From contig JBDHTL010000028.1 in assembly GCA_039808645.1 (NCBI GenBank), positions 1-31,039 on the forward strand: 31,039 bases of DNA. Direction: 5' to 3'. Made by a program: the position numbers and the translations under genes. Under the pieces are notes generated by a model. That model did no database searches. It was given only the letters and a program-made list of their open reading frames with translations, and was not told the DNA's origin. Within the stretch, counting starts at the first letter, position 1. Every line of letters starts with the position of its first letter. The stretch is from JAJXWB01 sp039808645. Lineage in GTDB: Bacteria > Pseudomonadota > Alphaproteobacteria > Rhizobiales > Beijerinckiaceae. Below, piece after piece: positions 13,229-20,514 of the stretch.

Positions 13229-14467
13229 ATGTCGGACGAACTCCACCAACCCCTGGGGCTCCCGGCGGCGGGCGATGCGCCCCGCGGCGGCCGCGCGGCC
13301 GGACGGCGCGCGGGCGGGGTCGGATTGTCGGCGGCCGGGATCGTCTATTCCCTGATCGGCGCGGCCGTCGTCGGCGCGGGATTCTACGCCCTGAAATACG
13401 GCGACCCGAACGGCGGCTGGCCGCGCGCGGTCGCCAGGATCGAGCCCTACAAGCCGCCTGCCGCCATCGCGCCGCGCGACAGCGCGCCGACCGGCACGAT
13501 CGAACGGCGCGCCGAACGCCAGACCGGCCAGGAGGTCGAGAGCCAGTCCGGCGTGAAGGTCACCCGCGCCGGCGGCGGCCAGGCGCCTGGCGCCCTGATC
13601 ATCCAGCTCGACCAGACCGCCAGCGTCAGCCTGGCGCCGGCGCCCGACAAGCGCCTCGTCGAACGCGGGCGCTTCGGCCCGCTGCCGCGCATCGGCGCCG
13701 ACGGCGCCAGGGCCTACGAGGTCTATGCGCGGCCCCTCGTCACGTCGCAGAAGCTGAAGGCCGATGCGCCGCGCATCGCGCTGATCGTCGGCGGTCTCGG
13801 CCTGTCGGCGCAGACGACCGACGCCGCGCTGGAGAAATTGCCGGCCGACGTGTCCTTCGCCTTCGCGCCCTACGGCGACGACGTGCAGGCCGACGCCGCG
13901 CGCGCGCGCGACCGCGGACACGAAATCTTCCTGCAGGCGCCGATGGAGCCATTCGACTATCCGCAGAACGATCCGGGCCCGCATACGTTGACCGCTCGCG
14001 CTTCCGACAAGGATTTGGAAAGCGACCTGCACTGGCTGATGGGCCGCTTCTCCGGCTATGTCGGCGTCGTCAATTTTCTCGGCGCGCGCTTCATGTCGAA
14101 CGCCGCCGCAATGACGCCGGTGATGCGCGAACTGGCCCGGCGCGGCGTCGCCTTCGTCGACGACGGCTCGTCGCCGCAATCGCTCGCCACGGCCATCGGC
14201 GCGCAGGCCGGCGCCGTCGTCGCGCGCGCCGACGTGGCGATCGACGCCGATCCGCGCGCCGACGCGGTCGAGGCCGCGCTCGTCCGGCTCGAGACGATCG
14301 CGCGCCAGAAGGGCGCCGCGCTCGGCTTCGCCAGCGCCATTCCCGCCAGCGTCGAACAGGTCGCCCGCTTCGCGCGCGGGCTCGAGAAGCGCGGCATAGC
14401 GCTTGCGCCGGCCAGCGCGCTGTTCTCGCGCGGCGGCGGCGCGCAGGCGGAGAACAGGCGGCCGTGA
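13229..14467 (+). CDS. Divergent polysaccharide deacetylase family protein
   Basis: This membrane-anchored envelope protein of 412 aa belongs to the divergent polysaccharide deacetylase family (PF04748, YibQ-like). A basic N-terminus is followed by one membrane segment (about 28-50, VGLSAAGIVYSLIGAAVVGAGFYAL), a low-complexity linker to ~160, then the NodB-like barrel from PRIALIVGGLGLSAQTTDAAL to the C-terminus. That barrel includes FLQAPMEPFDYPQNDPGPHTL, MGRFSGYVGVVNFLGARFM and FVDDGSSPQS. The deacetylase metal motif is only partly kept, as is usual in this family, so substrate and activity are unknown. The start at 13229 follows GGAGGCAGGCGAGAG; the open frame upstream runs through the terminator and is rejected. 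Its stop overlaps the rppH GTG start. Association with ctpA and envC points to cell-wall work. Confidence 0.88.
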   Translation: MSDELHQPLGLPAAGDAPRGGRAAGRRAGGVGLSAAGIVYSLIGAAVVGAGFYALKYGDPNGGWPRAVARIEPYKPPAAIAPRDSAPTGTIERRAERQTGQEVESQSGVKVTRAGGGQAPGALIIQLDQTASVSLAPAPDKRLVERGRFGPLPRIGADGARAYEVYARPLVTSQKLKADAPRIALIVGGLGLSAQTTDAALEKLPADVSFAFAPYGDDVQADAARARDRGHEIFLQAPMEPFDYPQNDPGPHTLTARASDKDLESDLHWLMGRFSGYVGVVNFLGARFMSNAAAMTPVMRELARRGVAFVDDGSSPQSLATAIGAQAGAVVARADVAIDADPRADAVEAALVRLETIARQKGAALGFASAIPASVEQVARFARGLEKRGIALAPASALFSRGGGAQAENRRP

Positions 14468-14967
14468 AGAGACAAGCGACCTATCGTCCCTGCGTCGGCG
14501 TCATGCTGGTCAACGCGCAAGGCCTCGTGTTCGTCGGGCGCCGGCGCAACAAGCGCCAGCCCGAGCATGTCGCGCCGGGTCACGAATGGCAGATGCCGCA
14601 GGGCGGCATCGACCCGGGCGAGCAACCCTATGCGGCGGCGCTGCGCGAATTGCGCGAGGAGACGAACGTGCGTTCGGTCGAGTTCATCGCCGAGGCGCCG
14701 GACTGGTATTCCTACGACCTGCCGCAGGACGTCGCGAAGAAAGCATGGCGCGGCGGTTATCGCGGCCAGACGCAGAAATGGTTCGCGCTGCGCTTCACCG
14801 GCACAGACAGCGAGATCGACATTCACGATCCCGGCCCCGGCCACAAGCCGGAATTCGACGCCTGGCGATGGGAAGACATTTCGCGCCTGCCGGAGATGAT
14901 CATTCCCTTCAAGCGGCAGGTCTACGAGCAGGTGGTCGCCGCGTTCGCGCCGCTGATCGGCAAGTAG
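14464..14967 (+). CDS. rppH: RNA pyrophosphohydrolase RppH
   Basis: RppH is a Nudix hydrolase that removes phosphate from the 5' end of mRNAs and so starts 5'-end-dependent decay; it also acts on dinucleoside polyphosphates. The 167-aa protein opens YRPCVGVMLVN and has the Nudix box at residues 47-69 (GGIDPGE, then RELREETNV; the usual glycine after EE is Asn here). It then has the WYSYDLP and YRGQTQKWFALRF segments typical of RppH/IalA of alphaproteobacteria. The GTG at 14464 overlaps the stop of the upstream deacetylase (GTGA), indicating translational coupling. An ATG is not available upstream in this frame without entering the other gene. Confidence 0.96.
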   Translation: MKRQATYRPCVGVMLVNAQGLVFVGRRRNKRQPEHVAPGHEWQMPQGGIDPGEQPYAAALRELREETNVRSVEFIAEAPDWYSYDLPQDVAKKAWRGGYRGQTQKWFALRFTGTDSEIDIHDPGPGHKPEFDAWRWEDISRLPEMIIPFKRQVYEQVVAAFAPLIGK

Positions 14968-14975
14968 GAGAGGCG

Positions 14976-15362
14976 ATGGCGATCGATCACGTCTCGCTCG
15001 CCGTCCGCGATCTCGAAAAGAGCGCCGCCTTCTACCAGGCCGTTCTCGCGCCCCTCGGCCATGCGAAGCTCGTGACGCGCGAACGCACGATCGGCTTCGG
15101 CAAGACGCATGCGGAAATCTGGATCAACCTGCGCGAACAGACGCCGCCGCAACCCGCTGATCCCGGCGGACACGTGGCGCTGCGGGCGCGCTCGCCGGAA
15201 GCGGTGCAGGCGTTTCATGCGGCGGCCCTCGCCCACGGCGGCGCCGACGACGGCGCGCCGGGCCGACGCCCCTATGGCGCCGGCCCGAACGTCTATTACG
15301 CCGCCTTCGTGCGCGACCCCGACGGCAACCGGCTGGAGGCCGTGACGTTTCTGGCGCCCTGA
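14976..15362 (+). CDS. VOC-family protein (glyoxalase/bleomycin-resistance fold)
   Basis: This 128-aa protein has the vicinal-oxygen-chelate fold. It begins MAIDHVSLAVRDLEKSAAFYQAVLAPLG, with the metal-ligand His at residue 5, and ends YYAAFVRDPDGNRLEAVTFL, where a Glu near the C-terminus is the usual partner ligand. An internal HVALRARSPEAVQAFHAAALAHGG repeats the pattern of a second betaalphabetabetabeta unit. It may be a lyase, isomerase or dioxygenase-like enzyme or a binding protein; the substrate is not deducible. TAGGAGAGGCG precedes the ATG, and only 8 bp separate it from rppH, so it is probably cotranscribed. A 99-bp palindromic repeat follows directly. Confidence 0.85.
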   Translation: MAIDHVSLAVRDLEKSAAFYQAVLAPLGHAKLVTRERTIGFGKTHAEIWINLREQTPPQPADPGGHVALRARSPEAVQAFHAAALAHGGADDGAPGRRPYGAGPNVYYAAFVRDPDGNRLEAVTFLAP

Positions 15363-15367
15363 GACGC

Positions 15368-15466
15368 CTGTCATCCCGGACGACGGCGAGGCCGTCGATC
15401 CGGGATCCAGTGTCCATCATCGTCGCTGGTTCCCGGCTCTACGCTTCGCTTCGGCCGGGATGACAG
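15368..15466. repeat. 99-bp palindromic intergenic repeat at a convergent junction
   Basis: The outer arms CTGTCATCCCGG (15368-15379) and CCGGGATGACAG (15455-15466) are perfect inverted copies. Inner GGCGAGGCC and repeated CCGGGATCC/TTCCCGG segments add further pairing. Elements beginning TGTCATCCCGG and ending CCGGGATGACA are a common dispersed type in Hyphomicrobiales genomes. It sits between the convergent VOC and membrane-protein genes and may terminate both. Confidence 0.75.
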
Positions 15467-15489
15467 ATCGGGCGGATTTCCCGCCCGTC

Positions 15490-15888
15490 TCACGCAACCT
15501 GCGCCGCCGGGGACCGCTTCAAGCCGATCGCCTGGCCCGCGGCGATGGCCGCGACCACGGTCGCCTGCGCGACGATGGCGGCGATCCCGAGTTGTGTCGG
15601 CGCGGTCTGTGTCAGCGTCGCGAGGCTTTCGACCACCCACAGGGCGTTGCCGGCGACGACGAACCAGACCAGGCCGCGCGGCAGCATGGCCCAGAGGCCG
15701 AGCGAGCCGACGACCAGCGCATAGGGCATGAGGAACACGCCGGCGCCGAGCACGAGCGCGTGCGGCAGGCCGAAAGCGGCCGCGAGCGGCGCGGCGCCGG
15801 CGGCCAGCGCGATTCCGGACGCGCCGCTGAAAGCGGCGTCGACGATCAGGACATTGCGCAACAGGGGGGACGAGACGATGAAACGCAT
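15490..15888 (-). CDS. Small integral membrane protein, four predicted helices
   Basis: I do not recognise the family. The 132-aa protein is almost entirely hydrophobic, with four likely membrane segments: about residues 11-35 (LIVDAAFSGASGIALAAGAAPLAAA), 40-62 (ALVLGAGVFLMPYALVVGSLGLW), 68-88 (GLVWFVVAGNALWVVESLATL) and 97-122 (LGIAAIVAQATVVAAIAAGQAIGL). There is no signal peptide separate from the first helix and no catalytic motif. The ATG at 15888 has AAGGAAAA upstream on the minus strand. The longer open frame behind it is a shadow of the regulator gene. It is transcribed away from the XRE/MmyB regulator at 16009 across a 120-bp region with a palindrome, so that regulator may control it; this is inference. 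Confidence 0.7.
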   Translation of the reverse strand: MRFIVSSPLLRNVLIVDAAFSGASGIALAAGAAPLAAAFGLPHALVLGAGVFLMPYALVVGSLGLWAMLPRGLVWFVVAGNALWVVESLATLTQTAPTQLGIAAIVAQATVVAAIAAGQAIGLKRSPAAQVA

Positions 15889-15958
15889 CGGGCTTTTCCT
15901 TCCATGCCGCCGTGGCGGCGGCGTGGAAAAATGCTGGTCCCGAAACCGCGGCCCGTCG

Positions 15959-15975
15959 ATTACGCCAGAGGTAAT
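15959..15975. promoter_or_regulatory. Candidate operator between the membrane protein and XRE regulator genes
   Basis: ATTAC (15959-15963) and GTAAT (15971-15975) form an inverted repeat with centres 12 bp apart, abutting the -35 hexamer of the regulator. The spacing suits a homodimeric helix-turn-helix protein on one face of DNA, so autoregulation by the XRE protein is likely. Only 5 bp per arm match. Confidence 0.4.
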
Positions 15976-16002
15976 TGGACGCGCACGCCAACGCGCTAGA
16001 CT
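15975..16002 (+). promoter_or_regulatory. Candidate leaderless promoter of the XRE regulator
   Basis: TTGGAC (15975-15980), 16 bp, then TAGACT (15997-16002). Only six bases separate the -10 from the ATG at 16009, so transcription would begin at or next to the start codon. No Shine-Dalgarno is present, as expected of a leaderless mRNA. Confidence 0.55.
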
Positions 16003-16008
16003 GCGCGC

Positions 16009-16800
16009 ATGGGACACCATCGACCCGCAGGCGAATATTTGCGCCAATGGCGGCAGCGCCGCCGCATGAGCCAGCTCGATCTCGCGCTCGAAGCCGAGAT
16101 TTCCGCGCGCCATCTGAGCTTTGTCGAGACCGGCCGCGCGCAGCCCTCGCGCGACATGATCGTGCATCTCGCCGAGACGCTGGCGGTGCCGTTGCGCGAG
16201 CGCAACGCCATCCTGCTGGCCGCGGGCTTTGCGCCGCTCTATGCCGAACGGCCGCTCGACGATCCCGCGCTCGCCGCCGCGCGTGCGGCGGTCGACGCGG
16301 TTCTGCAGGGCTGCGCGCCCTTCCCGGCGCTCGCGGTCGACCGGCGCTGGAACATCGTCGCCTTCAATGCGGGCGTCTCGGCCTTTCTCGAGGGCGTCGC
16401 GCCCGAACTGCTCGCCGCGCCCAACGCCATGCGGCTGGCGCTGCATCCGCGCGCGCTGGCGCCGCGCATCCTGAATTTCGGCGAATGGCGCGCGCATCTT
16501 CTCGCGCGGGTGCGCCAGCAAATCGCGGCGAGCGGCGACGCGGGGCTGGAGCAATTGCTCGGCGAATTGCTCGGCTACGCCTATCCGGAAACCATCGACC
16601 TGACGCCACACGAGCATGACGCGGGCGGCGATCCCGCCATCGTCGTGCCGCTGCGCCTCGGCGACGGCGCGAGGCGCCTGTCGTTCATCTCCACCATCAC
16701 CGTGTTCGGCACGCCGGTCGACGTGACGCTGTCGGAAATGGCGATCGAGACGTTCTTTCCGGCCGACGCCGCGACATCGGATTATTTGCGCGCGAAGTAG
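16009..16800 (+). CDS. XRE-family transcriptional regulator with MmyB-like ligand-binding domain
   Basis: This 263-aa DNA-binding regulator has an N-terminal helix-turn-helix (about residues 8-62, LRQWRQRRRMSQLDLALEAEISARHLSFVETGRAQPS). A C-terminal MmyB-type domain (about 95-255) contains VDRRWNIVAFNAGVSAFL and LHPRALAPRILNFGEWRAHLL. In this family that domain binds a small hydrophobic ligand such as a fatty acid. The final SFISTITVFGTPVDVTLSEMAIETFFPAD is characteristic. It probably represses itself and the divergent membrane-protein gene. Its promoter looks leaderless. A repeat begins two bases after the stop codon. Confidence 0.9.
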   Translation: MGHHRPAGEYLRQWRQRRRMSQLDLALEAEISARHLSFVETGRAQPSRDMIVHLAETLAVPLRERNAILLAAGFAPLYAERPLDDPALAAARAAVDAVLQGCAPFPALAVDRRWNIVAFNAGVSAFLEGVAPELLAAPNAMRLALHPRALAPRILNFGEWRAHLLARVRQQIAASGDAGLEQLLGELLGYAYPETIDLTPHEHDAGGDPAIVVPLRLGDGARRLSFISTITVFGTPVDVTLSEMAIETFFPADAATSDYLRAK

Positions 16801-16802
16801 GC

Positions 16803-16889
16803 GTCATTGCGAGTGGTGAGACGACGAAGCAATCCATCCAACAAACGAGTCTCGGCGATGGATTGCTTCGTCGCGCTTCGCGCTCCTCG
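16803..16889. repeat. Truncated palindromic repeat (GTCATTGCGAG type) at a convergent junction
   Basis: The left end is GTCATTGCGAG (16803-16813). The inner arms GACGAAGCAATCCAT (16823-16837) and ATGGATTGCTTCGTC (16858-16872) are perfect 15-bp inverted copies with a 20-bp loop, followed by GCGCTTCGCGCTCCTCG. The expected matching right end (CAATGAC) is missing: the sequence passes instead into the remnant of an acyl-CoA ligase gene. This places the break at about 16887-16892. Confidence 0.75.
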
Positions 16890-17078
16890 GTCGCCGGCCG
16901 CAAAGCCCCGCGCGACAAGCGCGGCAGCGAGCGCATCGCTCATGCGGTCGAGTTCGGCGCAGGTCAGCGCGCGATCGAAATAGACGATGGCCGGCTTGTC
17001 GGCTGCGCGGGCGACGGCGGCCCCGAAGAGAGACAGGGCGTATTGCTCGCATCGGCGCTCGCTTCCGAGATCCGACAT
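16887..17078 (-). pseudogene. Remnant of an acyl-CoA synthetase (AMP-binding) gene, first 64 codons only
   Basis: The 64-residue open stretch starting MSDLGSERRCEQYALSLFGA and continuing ADKPAIVYFDRALTCAELDRMSDALAAALVARGFAAGDR is a clean N-terminus of a long-chain-type acyl-CoA ligase. The family normally continues with RVALxLQN and ~450 further residues. Here the frame passes directly into the palindromic repeat and stops at 16782-16784, so the AMP-binding domain, P-loop and catalytic lysine are all gone. There is no frameshift within the remnant and a reasonable promoter lies upstream, which suggests a fairly recent deletion. It lies downstream of, and in the same orientation as, the thioesterase and AtuA-type genes, so it was probably part of that acyl-CoA cluster. 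Whether the short peptide is made is unknown. Confidence 0.75.
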
Positions 17079-17147
17079 GCTCCCTATCAACCGCCCGGCG
17101 GCACTTGCGGCCGCTTCGCTTCCCGGCGCAAGCGAACATAGATATGA

Positions 17148-17175
17148 ATCATAACAAATATCGGGAGGCCGGCAA
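17148..17175 (-). promoter_or_regulatory. Candidate promoter upstream of the ligase remnant
   Basis: On the minus strand TTGCCG (17175-17170), 16 bp, then TATGAT (17153-17148), in an unusually AT-rich patch of this GC-rich region. It would start RNA about 60 bp before the remnant's ATG. The whole stretch 17079-17191 holds no gene. Confidence 0.45.
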
Positions 17176-17191
17176 AAGCGTGTTTGCGCGC

Positions 17192-17623
17192 TCAGGCGCC
17201 CCCGAGTTCCCTTAGCCGCGCGGCGACGGGCGGCGGCGGCTCGACCGCGCGGCCGTCGTCGACAGAGACGAAGACGATGGCGAGCCTGGCCGCGAGGCGC
17301 GGGCCGCCGTCCACCGCGCCGTCGATGTCGATGCGCAGCGAGGTGCGGCCGACCCTGACCAGCGTCAGCGCGAGATCGAGCTTGTCGCCGATGCGGCAGG
17401 GCGCGATGAAATCGGCCTCGATGTTGCGCAGCGGAGTCACGACGCCGAAGTCGCGGCGCATCGCCTGGAAGGACGCGCCGATGCAATCGTCGAAGAAGTC
17501 CTCGACCACGCCATTGAACATGTCGAAATAATGCGGGTAATAGACGATCCCCGCCGGATCGGTATGGCCGAACCGGATTTTTCGCGTGACGGCGAAAGTT
17601 GGCGCGCGCGGAGCGTCGGACAT
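17192..17623 (-). CDS. Acyl-CoA thioesterase, 4-hydroxybenzoyl-CoA thioesterase (hot-dog) family
   Basis: This 143-aa hot-dog-fold enzyme hydrolyses a CoA thioester. The diagnostic motif RFGHTDPAGIVYYPHYFDMFNG is at residues 17-38, with catalytic Asp22, followed by the long central helix VVEDFFDDCIGASF and the strands FIAPCRIGDKLDLALTLVRVGRTSLRIDIDG. Length and layout match YbgC/4HBT proteins. The product sits 70 bp downstream of the AtuA-type gene on the same strand and is followed by a dead acyl-CoA ligase gene, so it likely acts on an intermediate of the same catabolic route. Exact acyl specificity cannot be read from the sequence. Confidence 0.9.
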   Translation of the reverse strand: MSDAPRAPTFAVTRKIRFGHTDPAGIVYYPHYFDMFNGVVEDFFDDCIGASFQAMRRDFGVVTPLRNIEADFIAPCRIGDKLDLALTLVRVGRTSLRIDIDGAVDGGPRLAARLAIVFVSVDDGRAVEPPPPVAARLRELGGA

Positions 17624-17693
17624 GGCGAAGGGCCTCGGCGGTTGGCGATGCGCTTCAACTAGCGTCGTCGCCGGCGCCGCCCCTTGAGCGGAG

Positions 17694-19508
17694 TCAAGAG
17701 GCCGCCAGTTCGTTGCTCCAGGCTTCCGGCGCAGAAATCGGGATCGACAGCAGCAATTGCCCGAATGTCTTGGCCTGCGTGTCGAGCCTAACCGACGACG
17801 TGCCGCCGCCGCCGAGCGAATTGTGCATGAGGAAATTCAGCGCATGCACGCCCGGCAGGTCGAAGCGCTCGACCTCGCCTTTCACGTAATGCGCGAAATA
17901 GGCCTTCACGGCGTCGGCGGTCAGGCTCGCGCGGATGACCGGCCAATATTCGGGTTTTCGCGCGATCACGCCGATGTTCGAGCCGTCGCCCTTGTCGCCG
18001 GACCGCGCCACCGCAAGCGCGATCAGCGGAACCTCGATGCGACGGCCGGGCGGCGGCGCGCCATCGTTCACGATGGGGTGTGCGACCTTGTCGACATGAT
18101 CCTTCGGCGGCAGGAAGGGCGCGAACGCAACCTCCGCGCCGTCGATGCGCACCGCGATCTTCACGAAAGCCTTGTCGATCAGGAACGAGAAGAGCCGCAC
18201 CATCGGCGAGGCGGAGGGGCGCCCGGCGTCGATGCCGCAACGGCCGGTCGTCGTCGCCAGCGCCGTGCCGACGCTTTCCCTGGCGAGCAATTCGCAGGCT
18301 TCGGGCCGCGCATGCTGCACGCAGAGCCGCAGCACTACTTCGCGCGGAACAGTGCGGCGCGGATCGGCGCTGCCGCCGTAGAGCGCCTCGTCGCCGATGA
18401 CATCGACGGCGATGTCGCCGAAGGGCGGCAGGCCCGCCTCCTTCAGCATTCTGCCGACGCGATTGAGCACGGCCTCGGCGACGCGGCGCGCCTTGGCGGG
18501 CGCGTCATAGCCCGCGATGACAGAAGACGAGACGAGACGGAAACCGCCGGGATAGGTGGCGGAAACCTTGTAGGTGCGCGTCGGCATGCGGCCCTTCGCG
18601 CCTTCGACCCGCACGCGATCCGTGCCGTCCTGAACCATCGTCACGCCGGTGAAGTCGCAGACGACGTCGGGCAGGATGTAGGCCGCGGGATCGCCGATCT
18701 CGTAGAGCATCTGCTCGGCGACGGTCAGCGGCGTGACCGCGCCGCCCGTGCCCGGGGGCTTGGCGACAATGAAGGAGCCGTCCGCGAAACATTCCGCGAT
18801 CGGCCAGCCGACGTCTTCCCAGCCGGCCTCGACGTCGCGCCAGTCGGTGAAATTGCCGCCCGTGACCTGCGCGCCGCATTCCAGCAGATGGCCGCACAGC
18901 GCGCCCTGCGCCAGCAGGTCGAAATCCGTCGGCTTCCACTTGAATTCGTGGATGAGCGGCGCGAGCGACACGGCCGAATCCACGCAGCGGCCGGTGAGCA
19001 CGATGTCGGCGCCGGCGTCGAGCGCGGCGGCGATCGGGAAGGCGCCGAGATAGGCGTTGACGCTCATCAGCTTAGGCGGCAAGGGCGCGCCCGATTGCAT
19101 CTCCCTGATGTCGAGCCTGCGCAATTCCTCCTCGCGCTCGAGCAGATTGTCGCCTTCGACCGTGCCGATCTTCAGCGTGACGCCCGCCTCTTTCGCGACC
19201 TGCTCGAGCGCCTTGCGGCAGGCTTCGAGATTGACGCCGCCGGCATTGGCGATGACCTTGATCTTCTTGTCCGCGATCTTCCTGATGAGTGGCTTCATCA
19301 CGCCGAAGACGAAATCGTGGGCGTAGCCCTGGTCCTCCTTGCGGCTCTTCAGCTTGGCGAGGATGGCCATCGTCACTTCGGCCAGATAGTCGAAGACGAG
19401 ATAGTCGATATCGCCCTTGTCGACGAGTTGCGCGGGCGCGGCGTTGCTGTCGCCCCAGTAGCCCGAGGCGCCGCCGATGCGGATGGATTTCTTCGCGTCG
19501 CTGGCCAT
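17694..19508 (-). CDS. AtuA-type protein (DUF1446, acyclic terpene utilization family)
   Basis: This 604-aa protein contains the DUF1446/AtuA domain through residues ~10-450: IRIGGASGYWGDSNAAPAQLV, VIANAGGVNLEACRKAL, LTGRCVDSAVSLAPLIHEFKW, ECGAQVTGGNFTDW and PPGTGGAVTPLTVAEQMLYEIGDPAAYILPDV. A C-terminal ~110-residue part (PLIALAVARSGDKGDGSNIGVIAR..., MHNSLGGGGTSSVRLDTQAKTFGQ) corresponds to the second AtuA-associated domain, here fused in one chain. In Pseudomonas, AtuA is encoded with the geranyl-CoA carboxylase route for citronellol/geraniol, but its reaction is not defined. Carboxylase genes are absent here, so the substrate may differ. It is divergent from an enoyl-CoA hydratase gene and upstream of the thioesterase. 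Confidence 0.88.
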   Translation of the reverse strand: MASDAKKSIRIGGASGYWGDSNAAPAQLVDKGDIDYLVFDYLAEVTMAILAKLKSRKEDQGYAHDFVFGVMKPLIRKIADKKIKVIANAGGVNLEACRKALEQVAKEAGVTLKIGTVEGDNLLEREEELRRLDIREMQSGAPLPPKLMSVNAYLGAFPIAAALDAGADIVLTGRCVDSAVSLAPLIHEFKWKPTDFDLLAQGALCGHLLECGAQVTGGNFTDWRDVEAGWEDVGWPIAECFADGSFIVAKPPGTGGAVTPLTVAEQMLYEIGDPAAYILPDVVCDFTGVTMVQDGTDRVRVEGAKGRMPTRTYKVSATYPGGFRLVSSSVIAGYDAPAKARRVAEAVLNRVGRMLKEAGLPPFGDIAVDVIGDEALYGGSADPRRTVPREVVLRLCVQHARPEACELLARESVGTALATTTGRCGIDAGRPSASPMVRLFSFLIDKAFVKIAVRIDGAEVAFAPFLPPKDHVDKVAHPIVNDGAPPPGRRIEVPLIALAVARSGDKGDGSNIGVIARKPEYWPVIRASLTADAVKAYFAHYVKGEVERFDLPGVHALNFLMHNSLGGGGTSSVRLDTQAKTFGQLLLSIPISAPEAWSNELAAS

Positions 19509-19566
19509 GACGTTCTTCCCCGAAAGATCTCTGGTTAACCCCCATCATACCCGTCTCGCAAAAAAT

Positions 19567-19598
19567 TTGAACCATCCTCAGAATTTCGTAGACTGAGG
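19567..19598 (+). promoter_or_regulatory. Candidate promoter and operator of the enoyl-CoA hydratase gene
   Basis: TTGAAC (19567-19572), 16 bp, then TAGACT (19589-19594). An inverted repeat CCTCAG (19576-19581) / CTGAGG (19593-19598) starts in the spacer and overlaps the -10, where a bound dimer would block RNA polymerase. A second palindrome, AGGCCA-TTC-TGGCCT (19605-19619), lies in the transcribed leader. The regulator is not identified; the window's own XRE protein is a candidate only by proximity. Confidence 0.5.
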
Positions 19599-19640
19599 AC
19601 CGAAAGGCCATTCTGGCCTCGGGAAACGGGAGTGAAATCA

Positions 19641-20471
19641 ATGGCTGGGCTGCCGGAAGCGCCGGAATTCATCAAGCTGGAACGCAAGGGGCCGGTTCTC
19701 TACGTCTGGCTGAACAGGCCGGACGCGCGCAATGCGCTGGTGGCGGGAATGGGCGCAGAATTGCGCCAGACGTTCGCGGCCCTGACCGACATGCACGACG
19801 TGCGCGTCGTCGTGCTGCGCGGCGCGGGCGGCACGTTTTGCGCGGGCGGCGACATCAAGGGTTTCAACGCGGCCTCGAAGCCGCTGGCGCCGGGCGAACA
19901 CGATGCGCTGAAGGAGGCCAACCGCCAGGGCGGCGCGCTGTTCCAATTGATCGACGAGGCGCGACAGGCGACCATCGTCGTCGTCGAAGGCTTTGCGATG
20001 GGCGGAGGCTTCGGCATGGCGTGCCTCGGCGACATCACCATCGCCAAGGCCGACGCGCAATTCGCGATGACCGAGACAATGCTCGGCATCGCGCCGGCGC
20101 AGATATCGCCCTTCGTCGTGCGGCGCATTGGATTGACGGCCGCGCGGCGTTTCGGCGTCTCCGGCGCAAAACTCAACGGCCATCAGGCGCGCGATGTCGG
20201 CATCGCGCATGAAGTGGCTGAAACGTCGGAGGCGCTGGAGGCGCTGATCGACGCGACGATCGCGCAAATTCTGAAATGTGCGCCGGACGCGGTCGCGCTG
20301 ACCAAGGCGCTGATGCATCGCGTCGCCAAGGGCGGCGAGCCGATGGATTCCCTGCTCGACAGGGCGGCGGAGGCTTTTGTTTCCGCCGTCCGCAGTCCGG
20401 AAGGCGCAGAGGGAACGCGCGCCTTTGTCGAGAAGCGGAAGCCTGCGTGGAATATCGGATGGGGGAAGTAG
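19641..20471 (+). CDS. Enoyl-CoA hydratase/isomerase family protein (AtuE-like)
   Basis: This 276-aa crotonase-fold enzyme probably hydrates an unsaturated acyl-CoA. The oxyanion-hole strands are visible (FCAGGDIKGF at 66-75 and FAMGGGFGMACLGD at 118-131). Of the two glutamates of classical enoyl-CoA hydratase, E145 (TETMLGIAP) is present while the one after the GGG motif is replaced by Gly125. That pattern occurs in hydratases of branched glutaconyl-CoA substrates and in some isomerases, so specificity is open. The ATG at 19641 follows CGGGAG at suitable spacing; a GTG at 19632 would add three residues. Pairing with the AtuA-type gene suggests isohexenylglutaconyl-CoA or a similar branched intermediate. 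Confidence 0.88.
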   Translation: MAGLPEAPEFIKLERKGPVLYVWLNRPDARNALVAGMGAELRQTFAALTDMHDVRVVVLRGAGGTFCAGGDIKGFNAASKPLAPGEHDALKEANRQGGALFQLIDEARQATIVVVEGFAMGGGFGMACLGDITIAKADAQFAMTETMLGIAPAQISPFVVRRIGLTAARRFGVSGAKLNGHQARDVGIAHEVAETSEALEALIDATIAQILKCAPDAVALTKALMHRVAKGGEPMDSLLDRAAEAFVSAVRSPEGAEGTRAFVEKRKPAWNIGWGK

Positions 20472-20514
20472 CGCCCCCGCGCCTCATCCTGGGAACCCGG
20501 CCGATGACCTGAAT

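Noticed and set aside
17757..19538. 593-aa plus-strand open frame opposite the AtuA-type gene.
   Set aside because: The minus strand carries full DUF1446 motifs; the plus frame has Arg/Asp/His-rich antisense composition and no motif.
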